The position numbers and the translations under genes were made by a program. 64,000 bases of DNA from Actinomycetes bacterium (GTDB lineage Bacteria; Actinomycetota; Thermoleophilia; BMS3ABIN01), in assembly GCA_021791195.1 (NCBI GenBank), contig JAJYXB010000016.1:18223-82222 (forward strand), given 5' to 3'. Below, piece by piece: positions 30,868-41,184 of the stretch (position 1 is the first letter of the stretch; the number at the start of each line of letters is the position of its first letter). Under the pieces are notes generated by a model. It saw nothing but the letters and a program-made list of their open reading frames with translations, was not told where the DNA came from and did not search any database.

Positions 30868-32295
30868 TTAAATTCCGGTTGCCTGGCCAAAGGCCGCGGT
30901 CACGGCCTCTACCTGCCCCGGCAGCACCGTGCGCGCGTCCAGCAGCAGGCGGTCTTTATGAATGCGTCCGATCACCGCCGGGTCCGTCTTCCGGAGCCGC
31001 GCGGCCAGCTCGTCCACCGACAGCGAGACCGGCGCCACCGCGCATACATAGGAATCCAGCTCGAGCAGCGGCAGTGCGCCGCCGCCCACCTTGGAGACAG
31101 CTTTTTCCACCGAAGCCGTCACCGCCGGCTCCAGATCCTTGAGCCCCGCTGCCAGCGCTTCGGCCCGCGCCCGCAGCGATTCCTCCGGCTCGCTCAGCAT
31201 CCTTAGCGTGGGAATCCGCGCGGCAGCCTCCTCTGGCTTCAGGTAGAGCGCCAGCGTGGCCTGCAGCGCCGCCAGTGTCATCTTGTCGACCCTGAGCGCG
31301 CGGGCCATCGGGTGCGCCTTCATCCGGCCCACCGCGTCGGCGGAGCCGACGACGATGCCTGCCTGCGGTCCGCCCAGCAGCTTGTCGCCGCTGAAAGTGA
31401 CGATGTCGGCGCCGGCGGCCAGGCTTGATTTCACCGGCGGCTCGCTGGCAAAAACCGGCAGTTCTGCCAAAGCGCCGCTGCCGAGGTCGTCCATCACCAC
31501 GAGGCCGCGTTCGTGCCCCAGCCGCGCCAGCTCCGCTACCTCGACGGCGGCAGTGAAACCCACCACGGCATAGTTGCTGGTGTGTATGTGCAGCAGCATC
31601 GCCGTCCCGGGGCCGATCGCCTTGCGGTAATCGTTAATCTTTGTTTTGTTTGTGGTGCCGACCTCCACCAGCCGGGCGGCGCTGGCGGCCATGATCTCCG
31701 GGATGCGAAACGAGCCGCCGATCTCGATCAGCTCACCCCGCGAGACCACCACTTCGCGGCCACTGGCGAACGTGCTCAGTGCCAGCAGCACGGCGGCGGC
31801 GTTGTTGTTGACCACCAGGGCATCTTCCGCGCCGGTGAGCTCGGTGATGATCCTGGTGATATGGTCGTGCCGCGAACCGCGGGTCCCCGCCTCGAGGTTG
31901 TATTCCAGATTGGAATAGGAAACCGACACTTCCTCAACCGCCCTGATAGCCTCCGGCGCCAGTATCGAGCGGCCCAGGTTGGTGTGAACGACCACGCCGG
32001 TAGCGTTGATCAGCGGCCTTAAAGTGGGCCGGTAGATCCGCGCCGCCTCCTGCCGCACCTGCGCCGCCAGCCGTTCGGGCGAAGATTGTGCGGCATCGAC
32101 CGGCACGCCGGCAAGGATATCCCGCCGTAGCCGCGCCAGCACGCTGCGGGCGGCATCGGCGACCAGCCGGTGGCCATGGCTGACGGCATCAGCCGCAAGC
32201 GCTTCTGCCTCCAGCAGTTCCTCGACCGATGGCAGCGATCTCAGCGCCTGCTGCTGCACGGGACCGGGTTTCTTTTTGCCGGGGGCGGTCATCAT
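30868..32295 (-). CDS. selA: L-seryl-tRNA(Sec) selenium transferase
   Basis: [10 protein letters not shown]...[36 protein letters not shown]-lysine site; [17 protein letters not shown]. Confidence 0.95.
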   Translation of the reverse strand: MMTAPGKKKPGPVQQQALRSLPSVEELLEAEALAADAVSHGHRLVADAARSVLARLRRDILAGVPVDAAQSSPERLAAQVRQEAARIYRPTLRPLINATGVVVHTNLGRSILAPEAIRAVEEVSVSYSNLEYNLEAGTRGSRHDHITRIITELTGAEDALVVNNNAAAVLLALSTFASGREVVVSRGELIEIGGSFRIPEIMAASAARLVEVGTTNKTKINDYRKAIGPGTAMLLHIHTSNYAVVGFTAAVEVAELARLGHERGLVVMDDLGSGALAELPVFASEPPVKSSLAAGADIVTFSGDKLLGGPQAGIVVGSADAVGRMKAHPMARALRVDKMTLAALQATLALYLKPEEAAARIPTLRMLSEPEESLRARAEALAAGLKDLEPAVTASVEKAVSKVGGGALPLLELDSYVCAVAPVSLSVDELAARLRKTDPAVIGRIHKDRLLLDARTVLPGQVEAVTAAFGQATGI

Positions 32296-32504
32296 CAGGC
32301 GCTCTCCGCCAGCTGCTCGAACCCGGCGGCATCGCCCTCGATCTGATGCACGGCCCGGTTGAGTTCGTGCATGGTTGCTTCGTCCAGATTTCCTTCCCGG
32401 AATTCTTCCTGCAAATCATTGAATTTGAGCCGGAGTTCGCTGGTATGCTTCATCATATCGCGCACCTGTTCCCGCAGGGAATCGGTAAGCTCACTGTTGC
32501 ACAT
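32295..32504 (-). CDS. Small coiled-coil-like protein of unknown function, translationally coupled to selA
   Basis: MCNSELTDSLREQVRDMMKHTSELRLKFNDLQEEFREGNLDEATMHELNRAVHQIEGDAAGFEQLAESA; its TGA overlaps the selA ATG (TGATG). Confidence 0.65.
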   Translation of the reverse strand: MCNSELTDSLREQVRDMMKHTSELRLKFNDLQEEFREGNLDEATMHELNRAVHQIEGDAAGFEQLAESA

Positions 32505-32728
32505 GAATCTCCCTTCCGCGGATTGCTGTTTATGTACTCTAACGGGCGGCAGACAGGGTGTAAAGAGACCTGCCGGTCTTGCCCATAACGCCGCGATTCA
32601 AGTAATATATACATTTGAGAGGACCAGCTGGGCAATTGTTCGGCGGGAGTTTTCTCCTGCGGTCCTGATATGACAGAACCATCAATCAAATCAATAATGG
32701 CCTGTGGGCTCAGAATCGGGAGGGCCCG

Positions 32729-35269
32729 TTGAGACAACCCGGGAAGACGCGTAACTCCATCCGGTCCGGCGAGCTTACCCGGGTCGACCTTCATTTACAT
32801 TCCCGTTTTTCCACGGAATCTGACCTGTGGATCCTCCGGCAGGCCGGCATTGGGGAAAGCAACACCGACCCCGAAACCGTTTACAAGGTCTGCAAGGAAC
32901 GGGGGATGACCTATGTCACCCTCACCGATCACAACACCATCGAGGGCGGCCTGCGCCTGCAGGAACACGAGGATTTCTTCCTCAGCGAGGAAGTCACCAC
33001 TTATTTCCCCGGCGAGGATGTCAAGCTGCACCTGCTGGCGTTAGGCATCGACGAAAAGCAGCATGGGGAGATCCAGGAGCTGCGCCGCAATCTCTACGAG
33101 CTGGTGCGGTACCTGAACCAGGAGGGCATCCTTTACGTTCTCTCGCATCCGCTGACGCGGCTGGGGGGCGAGCTTACCCCCGGTCATATCGAGCGGCTGA
33201 TGCTGCTGTTCCCCATCTGGGAGGTGCACAACGGCTCCACCCTCGAGCGCGAGAATTCGATGTCCAGGCGGCTGGCGGAGCGCTGCTCGCGTGAGCTCAT
33301 CCAACAGCTGGCGGAAAAGCACAACCTCGAGCCGGTCACCCGCGAGCGCATCTCTTTCACGGCGGGCTCCGACGACCACGGCGGCTTCGATCTGGCCAGC
33401 GCCTGGACGGTAGCCGCGCCGACGCGCGGTATCGCTGAGTTCCTGGAGGAAGTGCGCTCCGGCCGCACCGAGATCGACGGCTCCCATGGCAGCACGCTGA
33501 AGCTGGCCCACACCATGTTCGGCCTGCTGGCTCATGGTGTCGAGAGCTTTGAGCACAAGGAGAAAGCGAGCGGTTTCGGCGGTCTGGCCGACTGGGCGTC
33601 GCTTGGCTTCAGGGGGGCCTCCGGCGGCGCCCGCAAATGGATGCATCTGGCGTCGCTGGCGCTTGGTGGCGGCGCCCGCACCGGCGGCATCAGAACGGTG
33701 ATGGGGGATGCGCGGCTGCGGAAAGCGCTGCTGCCGCTAATGGCGGCGTCGGCGAAGCCCGGCAAATGTGGCGGCGACCGGTATCACGATCAGGTCTTCT
33801 CGCTGGTGAACGCGGCCTGGGCGTCCGGCATGGGTTCGACTATCTCCGACCTTTCGGAAATAACATTTTTCAACGCGATTGACAACCTTGACAAGATCGG
33901 CCGGCTGGTGGCGCTGCAGACGCTGCTGCTGCCGCACTCGCTGTCGGCCAATTATCACAGCCGTCAGCGGCACTTTCTTACCCGGCTGGACAAGGAGATT
34001 TTCAACGGGCGGTCCGGCAACCACAAGGCCCGGCAGCCCCGGATCGGCCTGTTTACCGACACTTATGACGAGGTCAATGGCGTCACCAGCATCCTCCGGC
34101 GCCTGGCGGAATACTGCCAGAAAGAGGAACGGCCGCTGGACATCATCTGCGCCGGCGACCAGCAGTCGGAAGGACGCGTAGTCAGATTCCCCGCCGTGGC
34201 TGCCACCAACCTGCCGGAGTACGGCCAGCTGGACCTGAGCATCCCGCCGGTGCTTGAGGTCGTCAAACACTGCGAGGAGCAGGAGTTTGACCTGATCCAT
34301 GCGGCCACTCCCGGACCGATGGGGCTGACCGCTTTTCTCGCCTCACGCATCCTGCAGCTGCCTTTCGTGACCAGCTATCACACCGACGTCCCCCGCTGCG
34401 TCGGCCGCATCACCGACGACAAGCTCAACGAGGAAGTCGCCTGGACGTATACGCGCTGGTTCTACCGCCGCAGCGATCTCACTTTCGCGCCCTCTGTTTA
34501 CACCAGCCGCGATCTCGCCGGTCACGGTCTTGACCGGCACAAGATGGCGGTGCTCTATCAGGGCATCGACGCGGATCGGTTCTCGCCGGAGATGCGTTCG
34601 CGCCGGTGGCGCGAGCGGCTGGGCGGGGGCGATGGCAAGAAGGTCCTGCTGTTCGTGGGCCGGCTTTCGCGTGAAAAAGACCTGCGCTTCCTGGCAGAGT
34701 GTTACCTGGACATCAGATCGCGCCGTGATGACGTCCATCTGGCAATCGTCGGCGACGGCCCCGAGCGGCGGGAGCTGGAAGATCTGCTTGGCGACCGCGC
34801 CACGTTTACCGGCTGGCTGGAAGGAGAAGAACTGGCGGCGGCCTTTGCATCAGCCGATTTGTTCGTCTTCCCCAGCAGTGTCGACACCGCTGGCCAGGTG
34901 ATCCTGGAGGCCCAGGCTTCCGGGCTGCCGGTAGTGCTCTGCGATGAGGGAGGCGCCTGCGAGAATATCGTTCCCGGCCGCAGCGGCCTGACGGCTTCCA
35001 GCCGCAGTCTGAGCAGCTTTACGCATGGGATCGAGCAGCTGCTGGATTCCGGGGACACCATGGCGGCGATGTCGGCGGAAGCCCGGCGGATGGCCGAGGC
35101 GCGCTCATGGGAAAAGGTCTTCGCCGACATGTTCGACACCTACGCCGAACTCGTCAACTGGTGGCAGCCGCTATCTGCCGTTCGTACCGAAGGCGAAGCC
35201 GGCGCCGGCCGCGATGATGCCTCGCGCGATTTCTTCCTCAGCCTCGGGCGCACAGCCGGCATCCGCTGA
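32729..35269 (+). CDS. PHP-domain phosphoesterase fused to GT4-family glycosyltransferase
   Basis: N-terminus VDLHLHSRFS, LTDHNT, LSHP, GSDDHGG; C-terminus RIGLFTDTYDEVNGVTSILRRLAEY, SYHTDVPRC, LLFVGRLSREKDL, PSSVDTAGQVILEAQASGLPVV. Confidence 0.85.
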   Translation: MRQPGKTRNSIRSGELTRVDLHLHSRFSTESDLWILRQAGIGESNTDPETVYKVCKERGMTYVTLTDHNTIEGGLRLQEHEDFFLSEEVTTYFPGEDVKLHLLALGIDEKQHGEIQELRRNLYELVRYLNQEGILYVLSHPLTRLGGELTPGHIERLMLLFPIWEVHNGSTLERENSMSRRLAERCSRELIQQLAEKHNLEPVTRERISFTAGSDDHGGFDLASAWTVAAPTRGIAEFLEEVRSGRTEIDGSHGSTLKLAHTMFGLLAHGVESFEHKEKASGFGGLADWASLGFRGASGGARKWMHLASLALGGGARTGGIRTVMGDARLRKALLPLMAASAKPGKCGGDRYHDQVFSLVNAAWASGMGSTISDLSEITFFNAIDNLDKIGRLVALQTLLLPHSLSANYHSRQRHFLTRLDKEIFNGRSGNHKARQPRIGLFTDTYDEVNGVTSILRRLAEYCQKEERPLDIICAGDQQSEGRVVRFPAVAATNLPEYGQLDLSIPPVLEVVKHCEEQEFDLIHAATPGPMGLTAFLASRILQLPFVTSYHTDVPRCVGRITDDKLNEEVAWTYTRWFYRRSDLTFAPSVYTSRDLAGHGLDRHKMAVLYQGIDADRFSPEMRSRRWRERLGGGDGKKVLLFVGRLSREKDLRFLAECYLDIRSRRDDVHLAIVGDGPERRELEDLLGDRATFTGWLEGEELAAAFASADLFVFPSSVDTAGQVILEAQASGLPVVLCDEGGACENIVPGRSGLTASSRSLSSFTHGIEQLLDSGDTMAAMSAEARRMAEARSWEKVFADMFDTYAELVNWWQPLSAVRTEGEAGAGRDDASRDFFLSLGRTAGIR

Positions 35270-35290
35270 CGCCGGAGAAGCGGGGCCTGC

Positions 35291-36046
35291 CTGCCGCATC
35301 TACCGACCACACCCGCGTTCTTCCTGCTGGCCCATCATGACGACGAATTGTTCATCGCCGCGACCATGCGGCGGCTGGCGCGCCGGGGTCCGGTGGCCGT
35401 GCTCTGGCTGAGCCAGGGGGGTCTCGGCGGTCCCCGGCGTCCCGCAGAATCCGTCAGGTCGATGGATATCATCGGTGTGCCGCGGCGCAATCTGTTCTTC
35501 CTGCGGCTGCCGGACAACAGATTGCTTGACTACCTGCCGGAAATTGTTGAGAGGCTCCGCCGCCTGTTCAGCCGCTGGCAGCCGGCGTCGGTTTTTGTGC
35601 CGGCATTCGAGGGGGGACACCAGGACCACGATACCGCGCAGCTGGCGGCGGCGCTGGCGCTGGCGCGTCCGGGGCTGCAGTCGCGCCGGCAGCCGCGGCT
35701 TTACGAGTTTCCGCTCTATCGCCGCCGTGCCGGCCGCCTGCTTGCGGTAGGCAGCCTGCTGGAGGATCCGGCGGCGCCGGTTCAGCAGACTCCGGTCGAA
35801 CTGCGGGACCGGCTGCTGAAGCAGAAACTGGCGCGCGTTTACGCCAGTCAGCGCTTGATAGTCTATCCTTTGCTTGCCATCAAGGGAGGGCCGATGATGC
35901 TGCACCCGCGCGGCGAGCCTTACCGGGAGGTTCCGCCCGGCCGGGATTATACGGCGCCGCCGCATCCGGGCCGCCCGGCTTATGAATACTACACGCGGCG
36001 GCGGTTTGGCCGGTTTGCGGCCAGAGCCAGAGCCGCGAGCTCATAA
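35291..36046 (+). CDS. PIG-L/LmbE-type deacetylase (start codon unresolved; possible CTG at 35291)
   Basis: Frame continuous with the preceding GT4 ORF after a single TGA (35267-35269); FFLLAHHDDELFIAATMRRL metal-binding motif; FEGGHQDHDT. No ATG/GTG/TTG between the TGA and the motif. Confidence 0.75.
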   Translation: MPHLPTTPAFFLLAHHDDELFIAATMRRLARRGPVAVLWLSQGGLGGPRRPAESVRSMDIIGVPRRNLFFLRLPDNRLLDYLPEIVERLRRLFSRWQPASVFVPAFEGGHQDHDTAQLAAALALARPGLQSRRQPRLYEFPLYRRRAGRLLAVGSLLEDPAAPVQQTPVELRDRLLKQKLARVYASQRLIVYPLLAIKGGPMMLHPRGEPYREVPPGRDYTAPPHPGRPAYEYYTRRRFGRFAARARAASS

Positions 36047-36889
36047 TTCTTCGTCCGCCAGGATCTGCAGCACCAGCTCCATGCCGCTGAGGCGGTCGAC
36101 CAGGAGGTCGCAGTAGCGTGGCAGTTCCGCCGGCATCTCGTCAGAGATGACACCGATGCCGGCCATGAAGTTGTGCTTGCGCCGTTTCCGCTTTGCGAGC
36201 TCTTTGAGCGCATCGATGTCCGTGGTATCGTCCCCGGCGTAGATGGCCTTCATTGCCCCCAGCTGGTCCAGCAGGCGGCCGACCGCGACCCCTTTGTCGA
36301 TCGGGACCGGCGGCCTGACTTCCAGCACCTTCCTGCCCTCGCGCGCCACCAGGCCGAGCTCTTCGATCTTGGGGATGAGCTTCTCCTGGATGAGCGCCCG
36401 GGCCCGGTCCGGATCCGGCGCGCGGCGGTAATGGAACGACAGGGTGACAGTCTTGTCTTCGAGCATGATGCCGGAATCGACCATGTCCGGCAGGGAGCGG
36501 GCATATTTCAGCAGCTCCCGGACCACGCCGATGTAAGGCTGTGCCTCTGGGGTTACCACCAGGGTCCGGCCCGGCAGCATCGTTTCAAAGCCATGATTGC
36601 CGATGTAAGCCAGCTGTGAGTTGCCGACGATGCGCTTGGCCGCGGTAGCCGGCCGGCCGCTGACCACCGTCACCGCCAGATAGCGATGTTCGATCTTGCG
36701 GATCAGACGCGCGACTTCCTGGGGCAGCGTCACCGCTTCGGGCTTCGGTTTGATTGCCGCCAGGGTGCCGTCCAGGTCGAAGAAGACCGCCGTGGCGGCG
36801 GGGTCTTCGGTAAACGGCGCCAGCTTCTCCTGGATTTCGTCCAGGGAGTCCGGTGCGGGTATTTTTTCTTTCAAGGATTTACGCGTCAT
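36041..36889 (-). CDS. otsB: Trehalose-phosphatase (HAD superfamily)
   Basis: VFFDLDGTLAAIKPKPE; VVSGRPATAAKRIV; GNHGFE; YAGDDTTDIDALKEL. Confidence 0.88.
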   Translation of the reverse strand: MTRKSLKEKIPAPDSLDEIQEKLAPFTEDPAATAVFFDLDGTLAAIKPKPEAVTLPQEVARLIRKIEHRYLAVTVVSGRPATAAKRIVGNSQLAYIGNHGFETMLPGRTLVVTPEAQPYIGVVRELLKYARSLPDMVDSGIMLEDKTVTLSFHYRRAPDPDRARALIQEKLIPKIEELGLVAREGRKVLEVRPPVPIDKGVAVGRLLDQLGAMKAIYAGDDTTDIDALKELAKRKRRKHNFMAGIGVISDEMPAELPRYCDLLVDRLSGMELVLQILADEEL

Positions 36890-37138
36890 GTGCCAGAATG
36901 TTTAATCATGGGAAGCGGCGGCTCGCCACGCTCACGTTTCGTGGCGCTATGCTATCATATGCCCGGCAAGCTGGTCAGCGTAACCGCAAGGCAGGCGCTG
37001 GCGCCGGTTCTCCGGGGCGACTTATCCGGCGCTGAAGCCGGTAAGCCCGGTGACTGCGTCCGGCCGCCGCGCCGGCGACTGCCAGCGATGCCGCACCGGT
37101 AAACGGACCTGAAGAAATCCATTGCGCACGGCTCCAGA

Positions 37139-39169
37139 TTGATATACCGCCTTTTACATGACAGGACGCGGCTACTGCCGGCACCTCGGGCGCTGGCGCC
37201 GGCGGCGCTCACCCTCATCCTTTTTATTACAATATTTCTTTCCGGTCAACCAGAAGGAAGCTCTTCGGCACGCGCCGACGATACAGGCATCAGCGTCGCC
37301 ACCAGCCAGTACCTCTACCATCCCGGTGACAAGGTGACTTTCGATATCTCGCTCGACTCGGGTGGACAGAAACTCTCGGGCGACCTCCTGCTCAGCGTCT
37401 ACGCGCCGGCATCGCCGGCTGAGACAAATCCATTTCACGGCCAGCCGCGGGCGCAGCTGAGCGTCAGGAAGAATTACAGTCTGACCGGCAAGGATCGGCT
37501 GGAGTTCACAGCTTCGCTCAAGGACCTGAAGGCCGGCGCGGGTGGCTATCCCGTCAGGGTGAGCCTGGTGCACGGCGGCAAGGAGCAGCTGGGAGGCACG
37601 GCCTGGGTGGCGGTGATCGACCCTGGCGCGCACGATCCGCTCGATCTGGTGCTGGTCTGGGCGGTGACGGCGCCGCCGGAGCGGGACCCTCGGGGAGAGT
37701 TCACGGGCACCTCGCTGATCGGGCGCTGCCAGGCGACTCCCAGGACAACCGATACGCTGCTGCAGGAGCGCGATATCCAGCAGAAATTTCCGGGCATCAA
37801 GACCACCTACGCGATCGAACCGGCGCTGCTGGAGCAGCTCGGCGCGCTGGCATCCGGGTTTACACTGAACACCAGCGACGGCGTCAAGCAGTACGGGGCG
37901 GATTCACCCCAGGCGGTAGCGGCCGCCGGCTGTCTCGACAGCCTGAAACAGATGTCCGGCGCGGCTAACGTCGAATTCCTCTCGGCTCCCTACACCTACA
38001 CCGACCTGGCGCTGCTGGCAAAAGAGGGCTGGGCGGATGGCGACGGCCAGTACCGCATCGGCAATGATGTGCTGCAAAACCAGCTGGGCCTGGCGCAGGC
38101 GCCCGCGGGCGCGTATGCCCCGGGGAACGATGTCACCACCGATTCGCTGCGTTATCTCGCCGTCACCGGCGGCCAGTACACGGTGCTCTCTGGCGCCGCG
38201 CGGATGGCCGTGAAAAGCCCGCCCGAGCTGGCGGGCGCCCAGACCTTCCGGCTGCGCGACATCAGCGGCGAGCGCATCACCGCCCTGTTTGCCGCTGATG
38301 ATGCCTCGGCGGCGCTTCTGGGGGAGAAAGCCGATCCGGCTGCCTTCTTCGCCTCGCTGGCCAATGCCTATGATTCCGGCGGGAGCAGGCTGGAGATCGT
38401 CTCATCGCCTGCGCCCGACCCGGGGCTCACCGAGCAGCAGCGCAACCAGGTCTACGACACTCTCAGCCGCGAGTCCTGGATCAGGACCCTGACACTGGGG
38501 GAGGCGGCTCAGAAATACCGTCCCAGCGCCGAGCCGGCGACATTATACCGGTACATCGATGCGGTTTCGGGATACATCTCCCAAACCTATTTCCAGAAGC
38601 TGCAGGAGGCACACGGCTACTACGAGGGCTACCGCCTGGCAGTCTCGGCCGATGAACCCGGGATGATGTCGCTGTCACGCAAGATGTTCACCGCCGAGAG
38701 TGGCTACTGGACCCGGCCGGACGCCACGCCTGGCGCGGTCAACCGGGGCCTGCCCTATTTGCAGGACATCACCGATTTCACCCAGACCGAGTTCAGCCGG
38801 CTTTCCATCGCCCTGCATCTGCCGCTGCTGCAGGGATCGGCCACCGGCGAAGCGACCATGGATGTAAATAATGACGATTCTTATCCGGTTACTGCCGATA
38901 TTGTTCTTGAGGGCGATAACGTCAATTTTCCTGGTGGTGGGATTCAGCATGTGACGTTGCAGCCCGGGCGGGCACAGTTCAAGGTCGCTTACCGTGGTTC
39001 CGGATGGACGCGCCTGAAGGCCTCCATCCAGTCCGGCGGGCAGGTAATCGTGGACGACAGCGCCACCATCCACCCGATTTCGGGCCGCGCCTGGATCGTC
39101 ATCATCGTGGCGCTGGCAGCGCTGGTTTCCGGGGCCGCTTACATGCTGCTGGTGGTCCGCCGCCGCTAG
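37139..39169 (+). CDS. Secreted/membrane-anchored protein of unknown function with possible glycoside-hydrolase/deacetylase-like domain
   Basis: N-terminal hydrophobic segment, long extracytoplasmic region (YLYHPGDKVTFDISLDSGG...), C-terminal TM IVIIVALAALVSGAAYMLLVVRRR. Confidence 0.6.
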   Translation: MIYRLLHDRTRLLPAPRALAPAALTLILFITIFLSGQPEGSSSARADDTGISVATSQYLYHPGDKVTFDISLDSGGQKLSGDLLLSVYAPASPAETNPFHGQPRAQLSVRKNYSLTGKDRLEFTASLKDLKAGAGGYPVRVSLVHGGKEQLGGTAWVAVIDPGAHDPLDLVLVWAVTAPPERDPRGEFTGTSLIGRCQATPRTTDTLLQERDIQQKFPGIKTTYAIEPALLEQLGALASGFTLNTSDGVKQYGADSPQAVAAAGCLDSLKQMSGAANVEFLSAPYTYTDLALLAKEGWADGDGQYRIGNDVLQNQLGLAQAPAGAYAPGNDVTTDSLRYLAVTGGQYTVLSGAARMAVKSPPELAGAQTFRLRDISGERITALFAADDASAALLGEKADPAAFFASLANAYDSGGSRLEIVSSPAPDPGLTEQQRNQVYDTLSRESWIRTLTLGEAAQKYRPSAEPATLYRYIDAVSGYISQTYFQKLQEAHGYYEGYRLAVSADEPGMMSLSRKMFTAESGYWTRPDATPGAVNRGLPYLQDITDFTQTEFSRLSIALHLPLLQGSATGEATMDVNNDDSYPVTADIVLEGDNVNFPGGGIQHVTLQPGRAQFKVAYRGSGWTRLKASIQSGGQVIVDDSATIHPISGRAWIVIIVALAALVSGAAYMLLVVRRR

Positions 39170-39215
39170 TGCCGGGACAATTCCTCCGGCTGGCAATATA
39201 ATTGGATACACATCA

Positions 39216-39623
39216 ATGAAATCCAGAAAAAAAATCGCCTGCTTCCTTGGGGACGAGGAAGGCAGCTTCGTTATCAAGGTGGTCATTCTGGCAGTCGTGG
39301 TCGCAGCGGCTGCCGTTATGATCAGGGATGGGTTTGCGGTCTACTATTCATACCGCGACACCAATGCGGTGGCGCATGAGGCGGCCGGCGCGGCGGAGAT
39401 GGAGTGGAAGCAGAATAAAAACGATTTCACCGCCCGCGATGTCGCCGCCAGTTACTGCCAGAGCCACGGCCTGGTTTTTGATGATTTCCAGGTGTTGAAC
39501 CAGCCCGAGCACGGTTATCAGGTCACCTGCTCCACTGACGTGCAGACCAGGGTCTTCTACCGGCTGCCGTGGTTTAAGAACCTGATCCACCGCGTTGGCA
39601 CCGGCTCCGCCTTCGACAACTGA
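39216..39623 (+). CDS. Small TM-anchored protein, possibly TadE/pilin-like
   Basis: Basic N-terminus, [26 protein letters not shown], extracytoplasmic tail with two Cys. Confidence 0.5.
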   Translation: MKSRKKIACFLGDEEGSFVIKVVILAVVVAAAAVMIRDGFAVYYSYRDTNAVAHEAAGAAEMEWKQNKNDFTARDVAASYCQSHGLVFDDFQVLNQPEHGYQVTCSTDVQTRVFYRLPWFKNLIHRVGTGSAFDN

Positions 39624-39703
39624 AAGCCGCCGCTTCGCAGCGCTTGCCAAGCCGGCTCCCGCAGGTTAATGTCCTTTTACCCGAAACGTTCTGGAGGTAT
39701 CTT

Positions 39704-41059
39704 ATGACGGTAAAAACGTTACTTTCCGAAGACCGGCTGCCCACGCGCTGGTACAACATCGCTCCCGACATGCCTGCCGGCAGCCTCAAGCCGCCGCTCA
39801 ATCCGGCGACCGGCGAACCGGTGGGCCCCGATGCGCTGGCGCCGCTGTTCCCGATGTCAATCATCATGCAGGAAGTCAGCACCGACCGGTACGTTGACAT
39901 TCCGGAAGAGGTGCAGGAAATCTACAAACTGTGGCGGCCGACGCCGCTGATCCGCGCCATGCGGCTGGAAAAGGCGCTGGATACGCCGGCAAAGATCTTC
40001 TTCAAATACGAGGGTGTCAGCCCGGCCGGCTCGCATAAGCCAAACACCGCCGTGCCGCAGGCATATTATAACCGTGAGGCCGGCATCAGGCGCATCGCTA
40101 CCGAGACCGGCGCCGGCCAGTGGGGCAGCTCGATGGCGCTGGCGACGCAGATGTTCGGTATGGAGTGCACCGTCTACATGGTCAAGATCAGTTACCAGCA
40201 GAAACCCTACCGGCGCAGCATGATGGAAGTCTGGGGCGCCGAGGTGCTGGCCAGCCCCACCGATCGCACCAACTCCGGCCGCGCCATCCTCGAGCAGGAT
40301 CCCGAATCGCTGGGCAGCCTTGGCATCGCCATCAGCGAGGCGAGCGAGGACGCGGCCACCCACGACGACTGCAACTACTCGCTTGGCAGCGTGCTCAATC
40401 ACGTTTTGATGCACCAGACGGTCATTGGCGAGGAATGCCGCCAGCAGATGGAGATGGCCGGTGTCTATCCCGACATCGTCATCGGCTGCATCGGCGGCGG
40501 CAGCAATTACGCCGGCCTGGCCTTCCCCTTCATGCGCGACCGGCTCGCGGGTGAGAGGAACACCGAGTTCCTCGCCGCGGAGCCCAGCTCCTGCCCCACG
40601 GTCACCAAGGGTTCCTACACCTATGACTACGGCGACACACTCTGCTCCACGCCGCTGTTCATGATGCACACGCTCGGGCACGACTTCATCCCGCCGGGGA
40701 TTCACGCCGGCGGCCTCAGGTACCACGCGATGGCGCCACTGATCAGCGCTCTGGTGGACCAGGGTCTGATGAGCGCCGTGGCATACGGCCAGACGGAGAT
40801 ATTCGATGCTGGCGTCCGGTTTGCCCGCGCTGAGGGCATCATCCCGGCGCCGGAATCCTCGCACGCGATCAAGGCCGCGATCGACAAGGCGCTGGAGTGC
40901 AGGGAGAAAGGGGAAGAGAAGGTGATCCTCTTCAACCTGAGCGGTCACGGCCACTTTGACATGAGCGCATACGATCAGTACCTCTCCGGCAAGCTGAGCG
41001 ATTACGCCTACCCGGAAGAGAAGATCAGGGAGTCGATGGCAAAGATCCCCAAAATATAA
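39704..41059 (+). CDS. trpB: Tryptophan synthase beta subunit-like protein (TrpB2 class)
   Basis: [15 protein letters not shown]...[64 protein letters not shown] before ATG 39704. Confidence 0.92.
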   Translation: MTVKTLLSEDRLPTRWYNIAPDMPAGSLKPPLNPATGEPVGPDALAPLFPMSIIMQEVSTDRYVDIPEEVQEIYKLWRPTPLIRAMRLEKALDTPAKIFFKYEGVSPAGSHKPNTAVPQAYYNREAGIRRIATETGAGQWGSSMALATQMFGMECTVYMVKISYQQKPYRRSMMEVWGAEVLASPTDRTNSGRAILEQDPESLGSLGIAISEASEDAATHDDCNYSLGSVLNHVLMHQTVIGEECRQQMEMAGVYPDIVIGCIGGGSNYAGLAFPFMRDRLAGERNTEFLAAEPSSCPTVTKGSYTYDYGDTLCSTPLFMMHTLGHDFIPPGIHAGGLRYHAMAPLISALVDQGLMSAVAYGQTEIFDAGVRFARAEGIIPAPESSHAIKAAIDKALECREKGEEKVILFNLSGHGHFDMSAYDQYLSGKLSDYAYPEEKIRESMAKIPKI

Positions 41060-41102
41060 ACCGGGGACACCTTGCCCAAAGCGAGGTTCTCCGGTTTTTT
41101 CG
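41057..41102 (+). terminator. Imperfect hairpin + T-tract after trpB2; overlaps the left end of the RAYT element
   Basis: AAACCGGGGACACCT...AGGTTCTCCGGTTTTTTC. Confidence 0.55.
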
Positions 41103-41184
41103 AACCCTGCGTTTTGGCTGTTCTCGCACGTGCTTATTCCGGACACATCCGGATTTGACAGAAGCATGAATTTGTTCTATAAGC

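Noticed and set aside
35267-35300. Firm selenocysteine assignment at the GT4 stop
   Set aside because: The only downstream hairpin is short, with no convincing bacterial SECIS features; CTG start or mutation are equally possible
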